Shown: positions 17,307-27,473, counted from the stretch's first letter. The stretch is DNA of 64,000 nucleotides from CAZJWC01 sp964550125 (GCA_964550125.1 CAZJWC010000004.1:1-64000); one strand, 5' to 3'. The notes: generated from the sequence alone by a model not told the origin. Made by a program: numbers and translations.

Positions 17307-17891
17307 ATGTTTAATTTTGAGGAAGAATTCAAAAAACTGGAAGATGAACTGCTTAACTTTAAATTACCAAGAATTTTTGATTTGCCTGACATTGATTTGT
17401 ATATGGACCAGGTTATAAAAATCGTAAAAGGTTATCTATCACCACTTGAAATTGCTGAAAGAAAGGATAATTTTATCACATCTTCAATGGTAAACAACTA
17501 TGTTAAGCTAAACGTAATTCCTGCACCTGCCAACAAAAAGTATTCTGCAATACACGTTTGTTATCTAGTTGTGGTTTGTCTTTTAAAGCATGTTTTTTCA
17601 ATTAACGATATTAAAGCCTTTTTATGTATTATGAACGGTGAACATTTACTAGGGGATAAGATTGAAAGATATAATAAACTTTGCGAACAATTTGAAGAAT
17701 CGCTTAAAAAGATGTTTGTTGATAATCACTTAAATCGACCTACCTTTGAAGAACCAGTACCTGATAGTTTGGTTACTTATGCTATTGCAAGCAAAATCTA
17801 TTGCGAAAAAATCATCGATCTTAAGAAAGCATACATAGGGGAGAAAAAAACGGTTTCAGTAGAAGAATTGATTGAAAAAACGACTATTTAA
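17307..17891 (+). CDS. DUF1836 protein with MerR-like DNA-binding segment
   Basis: Probable transcription regulator of unknown targets. The 194-residue protein has a MerR-like helix-turn-helix/wing around residues 53-80 (ITSSMVNNYVKLNVIPAP, then KKYS) and an all-helical remainder, as in the DUF1836 (YkrK-like) family. I chose the ATG at 17307 because GGGGAG lies just upstream; an in-frame ATG at 17244 would overlap the VanW gene and add an odd hydrophobic extension. A terminator follows. Confidence 0.78.
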   Translation: MFNFEEEFKKLEDELLNFKLPRIFDLPDIDLYMDQVIKIVKGYLSPLEIAERKDNFITSSMVNNYVKLNVIPAPANKKYSAIHVCYLVVVCLLKHVFSINDIKAFLCIMNGEHLLGDKIERYNKLCEQFEESLKKMFVDNHLNRPTFEEPVPDSLVTYAIASKIYCEKIIDLKKAYIGEKKTVSVEELIEKTTI

Positions 17892-17903
17892 TAAAGAATA
17901 AAT

Positions 17904-17935
17904 AACACGGAATTTTTTTCCGTGTTTTCTTTTTT
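17904..17935 (+). terminator. Rho-independent terminator after the DUF1836 gene
   Basis: AACACGGAA pairs with TTCCGTGTT across a 5-nt T loop, followed by TTCTTTTTT. Confidence 0.85.
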
Positions 17936-17965
17936 CAAAAAAAAGGTCAATAGGTATTTATCTAG

Positions 17966-17994
17966 TTGAGTTTTTTTTATAAAAATGATAAAAT
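17966..17994 (+). promoter_or_regulatory. Promoter of asnS
   Basis: TTGAGT (17966-17971), 17 nt, TAAAAT (17989-17994), with TGA before the -10. The start codon at 18041 is about 40 nt beyond the predicted start point, leaving no room for a T-box. Confidence 0.7.
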
Positions 17995-18040
17995 AACTAT
18001 AAATGCTATAAGCAAAATTTTAACTTTTTTGGAGAAAGTT

Positions 18041-19429
18041 ATGAAAAGAACTACTTTTAAAGAAATTTATAAAAACATTTCTGCATACGCAGATAAAGAA
18101 GTAATGATTGGTGGCTGGGTTAAAACCTTGCGTGATTCAAAGTCTTTTGGTTTTATCGAGTTAAATGACGGCAGTTATTTTAAAAATTGCCAAGTAGTTT
18201 TTGAACGCGAATTTGTTGAAAACTATGATGATATTGCAAAACAAAATGTAGGTGCTTGCCTTACTATTGTGGGTAAAGTTATCGCTACGCCTGAAAATAA
18301 ACAACCTTTTGAAATTAAGGCAAAGGAAATTAAAGTTGAGGGTAGTTCAACGCCTGATTTTCCTCTACAAAAGAAAAGACACTCAATGGAGTTTCTACGC
18401 GAGATAGCCCATCTTCGCCCTAGAACTAATACTTTTAACGCAGTATTTAGAATTAGAAGTGAAGCCGCATACGCTATACACAACTTTTTTCACTCACGCA
18501 ACTTTATTTATGTTCATACACCTATTATAACAGGTTCGGACTGTGAAGGTGCAGGTGGTATGTTCCAAATAACTACATTAGATTTGGATACACTAGCAAA
18601 AGAGAATAAACCTCTTGACTACAAAAATGACTTTTTTGGCAAGAAGGCGTGTATTACGGGTTCAGGTCAGTTGCACGGTGAAACTTTCGCAATGGCTTTT
18701 TCAAACATCTATACTTTTGGACCTACTTTCCGTTCGGAAAACTCAAATACTGCAAGGCACGCAGCAGAGTTCTGGATGATTGAGCCTGAAATGGCTTTCT
18801 GCGATTTAGAAGGTGATATGGACGTTGCTGAAGCCATGGTTAAGTCTATAATTTCACATGTTATGGAGAGTTGTCCTGAGGAGTTGAATTTTTTAAATCA
18901 ATTTGTTGATAAGGAACTTATTGCTAGACTTACAAACGTAAGAGATAGTGATTTTGCAAGATTAACATATACTGAAGCGATTGATATTTTGGCAAAGGTT
19001 AAAGATAGATTTGAAGTGAAAGACATTTATTGGGGTATGGATTTGCAAAGTGAACACGAAAGATATTTGTCTGAACAAGTTTTCAAAAAACCTTTATTCT
19101 TGACTAATTATCCCAAGGAAATTAAGTCTTTTTATATGAAACAAAATGAGGACGGAAAAACTGTTGCTGCTGCTGACTTGCTTGTTCCAGGAGTAGGAGA
19201 GTTGATAGGTGGTTCACAAAGAGAGGACAATTACGAAAAACTTGTTGAAAGGATGAAGGAGTGTAATTTGCCCCTAGAGGACTGGTATTTAGATTTAAGA
19301 AAATACGGTGGGGTTACACACGCAGGTTTTGGGTTAGGATTTGAAAGGATGATTATGTATTTGACAGGCATTTCAAATATTAGGGATGTAATTCCTTATC
19401 CTCGTACGGTTTCAAATTTAAACTATTAA
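18041..19429 (+). CDS. asnS: Asparaginyl-tRNA synthetase
   Basis: Class IIb aminoacyl-tRNA synthetase charging tRNA-Asn. An N-terminal OB-fold (about residues 15-110) precedes the catalytic domain with motif 2 (TFRSENSNTARHAAEFWMIE) and motif 3 (GFGLGFERMIMYLTG). The C-terminus IRDVIPYPRTVSNLNY is typical of AsnRS rather than AspRS. The start at 18041 (MKRTTFKEI) has TTGGAGAAAG upstream; an upstream in-frame ATG at 17966 would read through the promoter. Length is 462 residues, as expected. Confidence 0.95.
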   Translation: MKRTTFKEIYKNISAYADKEVMIGGWVKTLRDSKSFGFIELNDGSYFKNCQVVFEREFVENYDDIAKQNVGACLTIVGKVIATPENKQPFEIKAKEIKVEGSSTPDFPLQKKRHSMEFLREIAHLRPRTNTFNAVFRIRSEAAYAIHNFFHSRNFIYVHTPIITGSDCEGAGGMFQITTLDLDTLAKENKPLDYKNDFFGKKACITGSGQLHGETFAMAFSNIYTFGPTFRSENSNTARHAAEFWMIEPEMAFCDLEGDMDVAEAMVKSIISHVMESCPEELNFLNQFVDKELIARLTNVRDSDFARLTYTEAIDILAKVKDRFEVKDIYWGMDLQSEHERYLSEQVFKKPLFLTNYPKEIKSFYMKQNEDGKTVAAADLLVPGVGELIGGSQREDNYEKLVERMKECNLPLEDWYLDLRKYGGVTHAGFGLGFERMIMYLTGISNIRDVIPYPRTVSNLNY

Positions 19430-19442
19430 AATATAAGGAAAA

Positions 19443-20477
19443 ATGGGTATGAAAGTTATACTTGACGCAATGGGTGGAGATAATGCGCCTGAACAAATAG
19501 TTTTAGGTGCCGTTGAAGCAGTAAATGAAAATAAAGAATTGACTGTAATTATAACAGGAAAACAAGAGTTGATTGAAGCAGAACTTTCAAAATATACTTT
19601 TGATAAAACTCGTATAGAGATTGTAAATTGTACTGAGGTAATTACTAATAATGAATCTCCTGCTACGGCTATTAGGGTTAAAAAGGACTCCTCTTTATCT
19701 GTTGCAATGGATAAATTAAAAAAGGAAGATGATATTATTGCGTTAGTGTCAGCCGGTTCAACTGGTGCAGTTTTATCAGGTGGACTATTAAAGGTTGGTA
19801 GAATTAAAGGTATATCCCGTCCAGCAATATGTGCCGTACTACCCAAAGTAGTGGGCAATGTAGTATTGCTTGACTGTGGAGCAAACGCAGAGTGCAAACC
19901 TATCAATATGTGCCACTTTGCTATACTTGGTTCTTCTTATGCAAAGGCAATGCTTGGTGTAGATAATCCTAAAGTTGCACTTCTTAACAACGGTGCTGAA
20001 GAACATAAAGGAGATGAGTTGCATCAAACCACCTATCAATTACTTTCAAAGATGGAAGGTATAAACTTTGTAGGTAATGTAGAGGGTAGAGATATAATGT
20101 TATCTAACTGTGATGTAATCGTTGCTGACGGTTTTTCGGGTAATGTTGCGTTAAAGTCGATTGAGGGTACAGCGATTGGTTTATTAAAGATTTTAAAGTC
20201 TTCAATCAAGGCGTCTAGCAGTGCAAAGTTTGGCTATTTATTTATGAAAAAAGCATTTAAAAATGTTATAAAGCAAATGGATTATAACGAATATGGTGGG
20301 GCTGTAATTATTGGCTGTGAAAAATTGATTATTAAAGCACATGGTTCAAGCGAGGCTGTAACCATTAAAAATGCAATTTTAAGAGCGATTGAGGCACATA
20401 AGGCAAATTTAATTACGAACATAAAAGATTTGCTCAAAAATATAAACCTTGATGATATTGAAGGGATTGAAAAATAA
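19443..20477 (+). CDS. plsX: Phosphate acyltransferase PlsX
   Basis: Makes acyl-phosphate from acyl-ACP for phospholipid synthesis. MKVILDAMGGDNAPEQIVLG at the N-terminus, VSAGSTGAVLSGG and VADGFSGNVALKSIEG are the family signatures, and 344 residues is complete. ATG codons at 19443 and 19449 are both possible; AAGGA upstream favours the first. It lies 13 nt after asnS and 8 nt before rnc. The acpP gene that often sits between plsX and rnc is missing here. Confidence 0.94.
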   Translation: MGMKVILDAMGGDNAPEQIVLGAVEAVNENKELTVIITGKQELIEAELSKYTFDKTRIEIVNCTEVITNNESPATAIRVKKDSSLSVAMDKLKKEDDIIALVSAGSTGAVLSGGLLKVGRIKGISRPAICAVLPKVVGNVVLLDCGANAECKPINMCHFAILGSSYAKAMLGVDNPKVALLNNGAEEHKGDELHQTTYQLLSKMEGINFVGNVEGRDIMLSNCDVIVADGFSGNVALKSIEGTAIGLLKILKSSIKASSSAKFGYLFMKKAFKNVIKQMDYNEYGGAVIIGCEKLIIKAHGSSEAVTIKNAILRAIEAHKANLITNIKDLLKNINLDDIEGIEK

Positions 20478-20485
20478 TTAAATTT

Positions 20486-21157
20486 ATGTTTAATAACGAA
20501 ACAATCAAAGATATTGAAAATAAAATTGGATATACTTTTAAAGATAAAAAATTGCTTGAACAGTGTTTTACTCACTCCTCTTACGCAAAACTTGAAATGC
20601 ACAACAGAAAGGTTGAGGACAATGAAAGGTTAGAATTTTTTGGTGATGCAATTTTAGGCTTTATCGTTAGCGAAAGCCTTTATTCTAATGAAAATGACGA
20701 CCAAGGTGAAATGACTATTCGTAGACAACGTTTTGTATCGGCTACGTCACTTGATATCGTTGTTGAAAGACTAGATATTGCAAAGTATATCTTATTTGCC
20801 GGAAAAAATAAGGAGAATTTAGGCAAGAAGGCAATTTCAAGTTTATACGAGGCACTTTGTGCAGGTATCTATCTTGACGGTGGTATTGATGTTGTTCGTA
20901 CATTTATTCTTTCAACATTAAAAGATGTGGAGAGAAAGGCAGATATAAACTATAAAGGGATTTTGCAAGAAAAAGTGCAAAACTCCTCAAATGAGATTAT
21001 TAAATATGAGGTTCTTTACGAATATGGACCTGATAACGCCCCCGTATACGAGGTTGAAGTTCGTGTAGGAAAATATAAGGGTGTAGGAAAAGGTTCAAAC
21101 AAAAAAGAGGCAGAGCAAGAAGCAGCAAAAAATATTTTAACTAAACTAGGAGGATAA
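20486..21157 (+). CDS. rnc: Ribonuclease III
   Basis: Double-strand-specific endoribonuclease that processes rRNA precursors and other RNAs. The catalytic domain carries the signature NERLEFFGDAILGFIVSE near residues 45-65 with the acidic metal ligands, and ALCAGIYLDGG later; a double-stranded RNA-binding domain occupies about residues 155-223 (GKGSNKKEAEQEAAKNIL). Length 223 is standard. It ends 4 nt before smc in the conserved rnc-smc-ftsY order. Confidence 0.95.
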   Translation: MFNNETIKDIENKIGYTFKDKKLLEQCFTHSSYAKLEMHNRKVEDNERLEFFGDAILGFIVSESLYSNENDDQGEMTIRRQRFVSATSLDIVVERLDIAKYILFAGKNKENLGKKAISSLYEALCAGIYLDGGIDVVRTFILSTLKDVERKADINYKGILQEKVQNSSNEIIKYEVLYEYGPDNAPVYEVEVRVGKYKGVGKGSNKKEAEQEAAKNILTKLGG

Positions 21158-21161
21158 TGAG

Positions 21162-24100
21162 TTGCGTTTTAAGGGATTACAACTTGTAGGTTTTAAATCG
21201 TTTGCAGATAAAACTGATATTCAATTTCCTGGCGGTGTTACTTGTATCGTAGGACCTAATGGTTGTGGTAAGAGTAACGTATCGGATGCAGTGCGTTGGG
21301 TTTTAGGTGAATCGTCAGCAAAAAACTTGCGTGGTTCAAATATGCTTGATGTAATTTTTAACGGCACTCAAAGGCGTCGTTCATTGTCTTGCTGTGAGGT
21401 TACCTTACTGTTTACTAATGAGGACAGGGCTTTTGATATAGAGTTTGAGGAAGTTGCTTTCACTCGTCGACTTTTTAGAAGTGGCGAGAGCGAGTATATG
21501 ATAAACAAAAAACCTTGTCGTAGAAAAGATATTGTAGAATTGCTATATAGCGTTGGTATAGGTAAAGACGGTTACTCAATCATAGGACAAAATAAGATTG
21601 AGCAAATCATGAACGCAAAGGCAGAAGATAGGCGTGTTGTTTTTGAGGAGGCAACTGGTACAATCGTTTTCAAATCACAGCGTATGGATATTGAAAGAAA
21701 ACTTGCTAACGCTCAAAACGATTTAAATATTTACGCACAAAAGTTAGATGAGGCAAACAGGCAAGTTAAACCCTTGCGTGAACAGGCTGAAACTGCACAA
21801 AAGTACAACGATTTATATTCAGCCTTAAAGTATCAAGAGATAAATACTTATATTTATAAGTATGAAAATATTGCCATTGAGCAAGAAAAGATTGAACTTA
21901 AACTTAAAGATGTTGAGTTTGCTATAAATAACTGGCGTGAAAAGACTGATGAATTAAATAAAAAATCTGACCAAAATAAAATAGCCGTTATGCAAGCAGA
22001 TAACGACTTAAAATATTTAAACTCACAACTTTTAGAGTTTACCGTTAAGGTTGAGCAAAAGAGTGGTGATGCAAAATTATATAGAGAAAAGGCTGAAAGT
22101 TTAAAACTGGCTAACAATAAATTAAAAGAAGATATACAAAACAATTTAGACAAGATTGAAGCCTTAAAAGCAAGAAAAGAAATTGATAGTGCAGAGGCTG
22201 AATCTTTAAAAATTGACCTTAAAACTTTTGAAGATGAACTTAAAGAAATTGACGAGAGATTGTCTGTTGAAAACGAAAAGTTGAGAGTGCTTGAAAACGA
22301 AGCAAAGGAAAGTCAACAAAATGTTATTAACAATCTTGAAAATTTAAGTAAAATTCGTGCAAGTAAGGGCTCTTTGTCAGCCAAAAGGGACGCAGTTGCT
22401 GAAAGAATAAGTGAAATGGAAGCCGACTGTGAAAACGCTAAACAAGAAAGAAATAGAATTTCAAATGAAATTTCCTCTTTGGAACAGGAAGAAAAAGACT
22501 TAAACGATTATATAGAAAGTGAGAGAGAAGTTTTAGCAAAGAAGAATAACGAGTTGCTTCAAGTTACAAGTGAGTCAAAAAACGCTTCGCAAAATATTGG
22601 CGATTGCAATGTAAAAATCAACACTTTAACTAATAAGTACAACTTCTATTTGAGTATTAAGGACTCTTATGAAGGCTATAAGGATTCGGTTAAAACCTTA
22701 TTGACGGACGCTAAAAATAATAAATCTCTTGCAAATAAAATTAAAGGCGTAATAGCCGACATAGTTTCTACCGATAAAAAGTATGAAATTGCAATGGAAG
22801 TTGCCTTTGGTGCAAATATGCAAAACATCGTTACGGCTACAGCCGATGACGCAAAAGAATTGATAGGATACTTAAAACAAAATAGAGTTGGTATTATTAC
22901 ATTTTTACCTGTTAAATCTTTAAAACCTCATAGAGATAACGATATGATTTTAAAAGCTGTACAGGAGAAGGGTGCTTGTGGACTTGCTACAAAACTTGTT
23001 AAGTATGATAGGTATTACGATAATGTAATTTCAAATTTATTAGGAAATACTTTAATAGTTGACGACCTTGAAAATGCTACTGCTATTGCTAAAAAGTATC
23101 AAAACACCTTTAAAATAGTTACCCTGGAGGGAGATATAATTGCAACTTCAGGTTCAATGACGGGTGGATCAAGAAAACTAGATAAAAGCACTTTCTTTGC
23201 TAATGAGCGTAATATTAAAGAGGCTGAAGAACAGATAGAACTTGCAAAAGCAGAGGAAAAGAAATTACGCCAAATTAGACAAAACCTAGAGCAAAGATTA
23301 TACGCTTTGACAGATGAGCTTGAGAGATTGAGAGAGAGTTTTAACCAAGCCAGAGAGAAAATTGCAGGCATTACTGCAAGAAAACAAAATTTGGTAAAAT
23401 CTCTTGATGATAGTGCAAAGCGTCTTGATGATTTTGAAAAGTCAATCAATGACGCAAGGAAACGTTTAGAAGATATTGATAAAGATGTATCTAATGCCGA
23501 AAAGGGTGAAGAAGAAATTGATGCACAAACTTCACAGGAGCATAATGATGTAACAAATAGCAATATCGAAATTGAAAAATTGAAATTAGTAGTTGATGAA
23601 TTGGCAACTAAAAAGGGTTCAATCAATGTAGAAATTGCAAAAATCAACTCTAATATTGATACCATAAGAGTACAAAATTTGAATATTGATACGCAGTGTC
23701 AAGAACTTGAAAATGCTAATGTTAAGGCGAAAAAAGATATTGAACTTAACCTTGCACGCATTGAGGAAAACGAAAGCATTGCTGAAAACGTAGCCTTCAA
23801 CGCAGAGGAGCGTGAGGAGGTTGAAAAGATAAGAAAATCAATCGCAGAGGTAGAGGAAAAGAAGAAAAAACTCAACATTGAGATTGAGGATTTTGAGGCA
23901 AGCAAAAAGAGTTTGTCAGGAGAGTTTGAACTTTTAAACTCTAAGAAGAATAATCATCAAGTTGCCCTTGCTAAAATAGGTTATGACCTTGAAAATATTG
24001 CTGAAAGAGTAAGCGAGGAGTATAATGTTACATACGAAACTTGTAAAGATATGAAGGACGAGGAGTTTGATATAGCAAGTTCAAACACAACTATTAATAA

Positions 24101-24761
24101 GTTAAAGAGAGAAATGGCATCACTAGGTGCAATAAACCATAACGCTATTGATGACTTTGCTGAATTAAACGAGCGTTATACAACAATGCTTACCGAAAAG
24201 GAAGATTTAGAGCAGGCAATAATTGATTTGCAGTCCGTTTTAGAAAAATTAAAAGAGGAGATGCAAACTAAATTTTTGACAGGCTTTAACACTATTAATG
24301 AAAACTTTAAAGAAGTTTTTAAAGAGATGTTTGGTGGTGGTAGTGCATATCTTGAGATGGATTACTCAACGAGTGAAGACCCCTTGGAAGCAGGTATTGA
24401 AATTAAGGCTTGTCCCCCCGGTAAAAAGATAACTAAAATTTCTTTGATGTCAGGTGGCGAAAGAGCGTTGACTGCCATTGCAATTTTGTTTGCAATATTA
24501 AAGACTAATCCAATGCCTTTTTGTATCCTTGATGAGATTGAGGCTGCCCTTGACGATGCAAACGTATTAAGATATGCTGAATATTTAAAGAATTTCTCAA
24601 AAACTACGCAGTTCGTAGTTATCACTCACAGAAAGCCTACTATGGAACAGGCTGACGACCTATTTGGTGTAACTATGCAAGAGAAGGGTGTATCAAAGAT
24701 AGTGTCTGTAAAGTTGAGCGATATTGACAATAAAATGCTAGGCGAAAATAAGGCTAGTTAA
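21162..24761 (+). CDS. smc: Chromosome segregation protein SMC
   Basis: Condensin ATPase that organises the nucleoid. Walker A GPNGCGKSN is at residues 31-39, long coiled coils flank a hinge at about 510-670 (GVIADIVSTDKKYEIAME ... GSMTGGS), and the C-terminal head has LMSGGERAL and ILDEIEAALD. At 1199 residues it is full length. The start is a TTG (21162) with AGGAGGA 7 nt upstream; the nearby ATG at 21157 is out of frame, and the MRFKGLQLVGFKSFADKT start matches the family. Confidence 0.96.
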   Translation: MRFKGLQLVGFKSFADKTDIQFPGGVTCIVGPNGCGKSNVSDAVRWVLGESSAKNLRGSNMLDVIFNGTQRRRSLSCCEVTLLFTNEDRAFDIEFEEVAFTRRLFRSGESEYMINKKPCRRKDIVELLYSVGIGKDGYSIIGQNKIEQIMNAKAEDRRVVFEEATGTIVFKSQRMDIERKLANAQNDLNIYAQKLDEANRQVKPLREQAETAQKYNDLYSALKYQEINTYIYKYENIAIEQEKIELKLKDVEFAINNWREKTDELNKKSDQNKIAVMQADNDLKYLNSQLLEFTVKVEQKSGDAKLYREKAESLKLANNKLKEDIQNNLDKIEALKARKEIDSAEAESLKIDLKTFEDELKEIDERLSVENEKLRVLENEAKESQQNVINNLENLSKIRASKGSLSAKRDAVAERISEMEADCENAKQERNRISNEISSLEQEEKDLNDYIESEREVLAKKNNELLQVTSESKNASQNIGDCNVKINTLTNKYNFYLSIKDSYEGYKDSVKTLLTDAKNNKSLANKIKGVIADIVSTDKKYEIAMEVAFGANMQNIVTATADDAKELIGYLKQNRVGIITFLPVKSLKPHRDNDMILKAVQEKGACGLATKLVKYDRYYDNVISNLLGNTLIVDDLENATAIAKKYQNTFKIVTLEGDIIATSGSMTGGSRKLDKSTFFANERNIKEAEEQIELAKAEEKKLRQIRQNLEQRLYALTDELERLRESFNQAREKIAGITARKQNLVKSLDDSAKRLDDFEKSINDARKRLEDIDKDVSNAEKGEEEIDAQTSQEHNDVTNSNIEIEKLKLVVDELATKKGSINVEIAKINSNIDTIRVQNLNIDTQCQELENANVKAKKDIELNLARIEENESIAENVAFNAEEREEVEKIRKSIAEVEEKKKKLNIEIEDFEASKKSLSGEFELLNSKKNNHQVALAKIGYDLENIAERVSEEYNVTYETCKDMKDEEFDIASSNTTINKLKREMASLGAINHNAIDDFAELNERYTTMLTEKEDLEQAIIDLQSVLEKLKEEMQTKFLTGFNTINENFKEVFKEMFGGGSAYLEMDYSTSEDPLEAGIEIKACPPGKKITKISLMSGGERALTAIAILFAILKTNPMPFCILDEIEAALDDANVLRYAEYLKNFSKTTQFVVITHRKPTMEQADDLFGVTMQEKGVSKIVSVKLSDIDNKMLGENKAS

Positions 24762-24769
24762 GGAGATAT

Positions 24770-25666
24770 ATGGGTATTTTTGGAAAGCTATTTTCTGCAC
24801 TAAAAAAAACTAAGGATAACATTTCATATAAATTGTTTCAACTGTTTTCAAAAAATGCAATCGGTGAAGATTTTTATGATGGGCTTGAAGAAATTTTAAT
24901 AAGTGCTGACGTTTCAGTAAGAACGGCTGAAGATATCATAGAACAAATTAGACAAGAGGCAAAGGACGAGCAGTTACGAGATAAAGAGTTTGTTATCAAT
25001 TTGCTTAAAGATGTTTTAGAAGATACATTAAACGAGGCTGAACAAATTGACTTTGATACTCCTTGTGTTATTATGTTGGTCGGTGTAAACGGAGTAGGAA
25101 AAACTACTACCATAGGCAAGCTTGCAAACTTGTTCGTTAAAGAGGGTAACACGGTTACGGTGGCTGCGGCTGATACTTTTAGAGCAGCAGCGAGCGACCA
25201 GTTAGCCGTATGGGCTGATAGAGCAAATGTAAGAATTGTTAAGCACGAGGAGGGAAGCGACCCTTCAGCAGTAGTGTTTGACGCTATGAGTTCAGCAAAA
25301 GCAAAAGGTACTGATGTAGTTATAGTTGATACGGCTGGTAGACTTCATGTTAAAACTAATCTTATGAACGAACTGCAAAAGATGGAAAGGGTAGTAAATA
25401 GGGAGTATCCTGAGGCTAATTTTTATAAATTATTAGTATTAGACGCTACCACAGGACAAAACGCAGTATCTCAAGCAAAAGTTTTTGATGAGGCTGTCAA
25501 CCTTGACGGCATAGTATTAACAAAACTTGACGGCACTGCAAAAGGAGGATTTGTTATTTCCCTTTGTGGTGAGTTGAAATTGCCTGTATGTTTTGTTGGT
25601 GTAGGTGAAAAAATTGACGATTTAATTCCTTTTGATGCAGAAGAATTCGTTGAAGGAATTGTATAA
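24770..25666 (+). CDS. ftsY: Signal recognition particle receptor FtsY
   Basis: GTPase that receives SRP-ribosome complexes at the membrane. The NG domain is complete: G1 GVNGVGKTT at about residues 104-112, DTFRAAASDQL, DTAGRLH, TKLDGTAKGG and a C-terminal GVGEKIDDLIPF. At 298 residues it lacks the long acidic A domain of E. coli FtsY, as is usual in Firmicutes. It follows smc by 8 nt, with AAGGAG upstream. Confidence 0.95.
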   Translation: MGIFGKLFSALKKTKDNISYKLFQLFSKNAIGEDFYDGLEEILISADVSVRTAEDIIEQIRQEAKDEQLRDKEFVINLLKDVLEDTLNEAEQIDFDTPCVIMLVGVNGVGKTTTIGKLANLFVKEGNTVTVAAADTFRAAASDQLAVWADRANVRIVKHEEGSDPSAVVFDAMSSAKAKGTDVVIVDTAGRLHVKTNLMNELQKMERVVNREYPEANFYKLLVLDATTGQNAVSQAKVFDEAVNLDGIVLTKLDGTAKGGFVISLCGELKLPVCFVGVGEKIDDLIPFDAEEFVEGIV

Positions 25667-25699
25667 ATAATAAAATATATAATTTATATAGAGGTTTTT

Positions 25700-26863
25700 A
25701 TGTACGAAAAACAAATTGAAGAAGCAAAAGAGAAGTTTGGTAAACTTTTAGAAAAACAACTTAAAAGAGTAGAAGATATGAAGTCGCAAGGTGATTTTGT
25801 AGACTATTCAAAACTAGATAAAATCGTTATCGGTGTATGTGGTGGGGACGGTATAGGTCCAGCAATTACAGCACAAGCACAAAGAGTTTTGGAGTATCTT
25901 TTACAGGAAGATGTTAAGAACGGCAAAGTTGAGTTTAAAGTTATAGACGGCTTAACAATCGAAAGAAGGGCAGAACTTTTAAAAGCAATCCCTGACGATA
26001 CTTTAGCAGAACTTAAAAAGTGTGATGTTATTTTAAAAGGACCTACAACTACTCCTAGAAAGGGCGATCCTTGGCCCAATGTTGAGTCTGCAAACGTTGC
26101 AATGAGAAAAGAACTTGATTTGTTTGCAAACGTTCGCCCCGTTAAAATTTTAGAACAAGGTATCGACTGGACTTTCTATCGTGAAAATACTGAAGGTGGT
26201 TATGCTGCAGGTAAAGAGGGTATAAATGTTACTGAAGATTTGGGTGTTGATTTTACTATTGCTACAAGTCAAGGAACTGAAAGAATTATTCGTGCAGCAT
26301 TTGATTTTGCTAAGAAGAACGGAAAAACAAGAGTTACTGCTGTAACTAAAGCGAACATAATAAAAACAACTGACGGTAAATTTCTAGATTTCTTCTACAA
26401 TATTGCAAAAGAGTATCCTAATATTCAAGCAGATGACTGGTATATAGATATTATGACTGCTAAACTTGTTGATGAGGCTAGAAGGAGAGATTTCCAAGTT
26501 GTTGTACTTCCCAACCTTTACGGTGACATTATTACTGATGAAGCGGCAGAATTTCAAGGTGGCGTTGGAACAGCAGGTTCAGCAAATATCGGTAAAAAAT
26601 ATGCTATGTTTGAGGCAATCCACGGTTCAGCACCTCGTATGGTAAAAGAGGGAAGGGCGCAATACGCTGACCCCTGCTCAGTGATTCGTGCAGCAGCAAT
26701 GTTGCTTTCACATATCGGTAAGCAAGCAGAGAGCGATAAACTTTATAAGGCTCTTGATGTATGCTGTGTAACTGAAAAGAAACTTGTTATGACAGGTCGT
26801 GATACTGGTGCTACTGGTGAACAATTTGCTGACTATATTATGGAAACAATTTCAAAAATGTAA
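25700..26863 (+). CDS. Isocitrate/isopropylmalate dehydrogenase family enzyme, probably isocitrate dehydrogenase
   Basis: Predicted oxidative decarboxylase of a 2-hydroxy acid. Family landmarks are GVCGGDGIGPAITAQA (about residues 48-63), the substrate segment SANVAMRKELDLFANVRPVK, ENTEGGYAAG, NLYGDIITDEAAEFQGGVG and EAIHGSAPR. The SxNxxxR pattern of the substrate loop is closer to isocitrate dehydrogenase than to isopropylmalate dehydrogenase. The coenzyme loop (APRMVKEGRAQYADP) matches neither the standard NADP nor NAD signature. A helical N-terminal extension of about 40 residues is unusual. No leu genes are nearby, which fits isocitrate use. Confidence 0.75.
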   Translation: MYEKQIEEAKEKFGKLLEKQLKRVEDMKSQGDFVDYSKLDKIVIGVCGGDGIGPAITAQAQRVLEYLLQEDVKNGKVEFKVIDGLTIERRAELLKAIPDDTLAELKKCDVILKGPTTTPRKGDPWPNVESANVAMRKELDLFANVRPVKILEQGIDWTFYRENTEGGYAAGKEGINVTEDLGVDFTIATSQGTERIIRAAFDFAKKNGKTRVTAVTKANIIKTTDGKFLDFFYNIAKEYPNIQADDWYIDIMTAKLVDEARRRDFQVVVLPNLYGDIITDEAAEFQGGVGTAGSANIGKKYAMFEAIHGSAPRMVKEGRAQYADPCSVIRAAAMLLSHIGKQAESDKLYKALDVCCVTEKKLVMTGRDTGATGEQFADYIMETISKM

Positions 26864-26869
26864 TACACT

Positions 26870-26898
26870 AAAGAACGGCAAAAGCCGTTCTTTAATTT
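26870..26898 (+). terminator. Terminator after the isocitrate dehydrogenase-like gene
   Basis: AAAGAACGGC pairs perfectly with GCCGTTCTTT across an AAAA loop; the tail is AATTTTA. Confidence 0.8.
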
Positions 26899-26910
26899 TA
26901 AAGGAGAATT

Positions 26911-27462
26911 ATGACTGAACTTGAAAAATTACAAGCAGGAATAAACTTTATTTCTACTGATAAAGAAATTTTAGAAGTACAAAAGGTTGCCAAAGATAAG
27001 TGTGATTTACTTAATGCAACTCCCAGAAATGACAGAGCAAAGCGTGCTGAAATACTAAAATCTCTCTTTGCAAAGACGGGAGAAAGAATTGTTATCGAGT
27101 CCCCTTTTTACTGTGATTATGGTATCTGCATTGAGGTCGGTGAAGATTTTTATGCAAATCACGGCTGTACCATTTTAGATACAAGCAAAGTAAAAATAGG
27201 CAAAAACTGTATGCTTGCACCAGGTGTTGTAATAACAGCCGTTTCTCACCCTAACGACCCTATTGAAAGAAAAAAGGGGATTGAAATTGCTAAACCTATT
27301 ACTTTTGGTGATAATGTGTGGATAGGTGCAAACGCAACTATTTTACCAGGTGTAACCCTTGGGGATAATGTCGTAGTGGGAGCAGGCTCAGTGGTTACTA
27401 AAAGTTTCCCTTCAAATGTCGTAATTGCTGGTATACCTGCAAAAATTATAAAAAATATTTAA
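26911..27462 (+). CDS. Maltose/galactoside O-acetyltransferase family
   Basis: Left-handed beta-helix acetyltransferase that moves acetyl from acetyl-CoA to a sugar hydroxyl. The N-terminal helical part (1-60) is the Maa/LacA type, followed by hexapeptide repeats with the catalytic histidine in ITAVSHPND and the CoA-site block FGDNVWIGANATILPGV. The 183 residues are complete. AAGGAG precedes the ATG. The true acceptor in this class is often unknown. Confidence 0.85.
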   Translation: MTELEKLQAGINFISTDKEILEVQKVAKDKCDLLNATPRNDRAKRAEILKSLFAKTGERIVIESPFYCDYGICIEVGEDFYANHGCTILDTSKVKIGKNCMLAPGVVITAVSHPNDPIERKKGIEIAKPITFGDNVWIGANATILPGVTLGDNVVVGAGSVVTKSFPSNVVIAGIPAKIIKNI

Positions 27463-27473
27463 TAAGGCTAGAT

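Noticed and set aside
23099..23665. Long antisense open frame (188 codons) within smc
   Set aside because: It is a Ser/Phe/Leu-rich shadow of the Glu/Lys-rich coiled-coil codons, with no ribosome binding site or recognisable domain.
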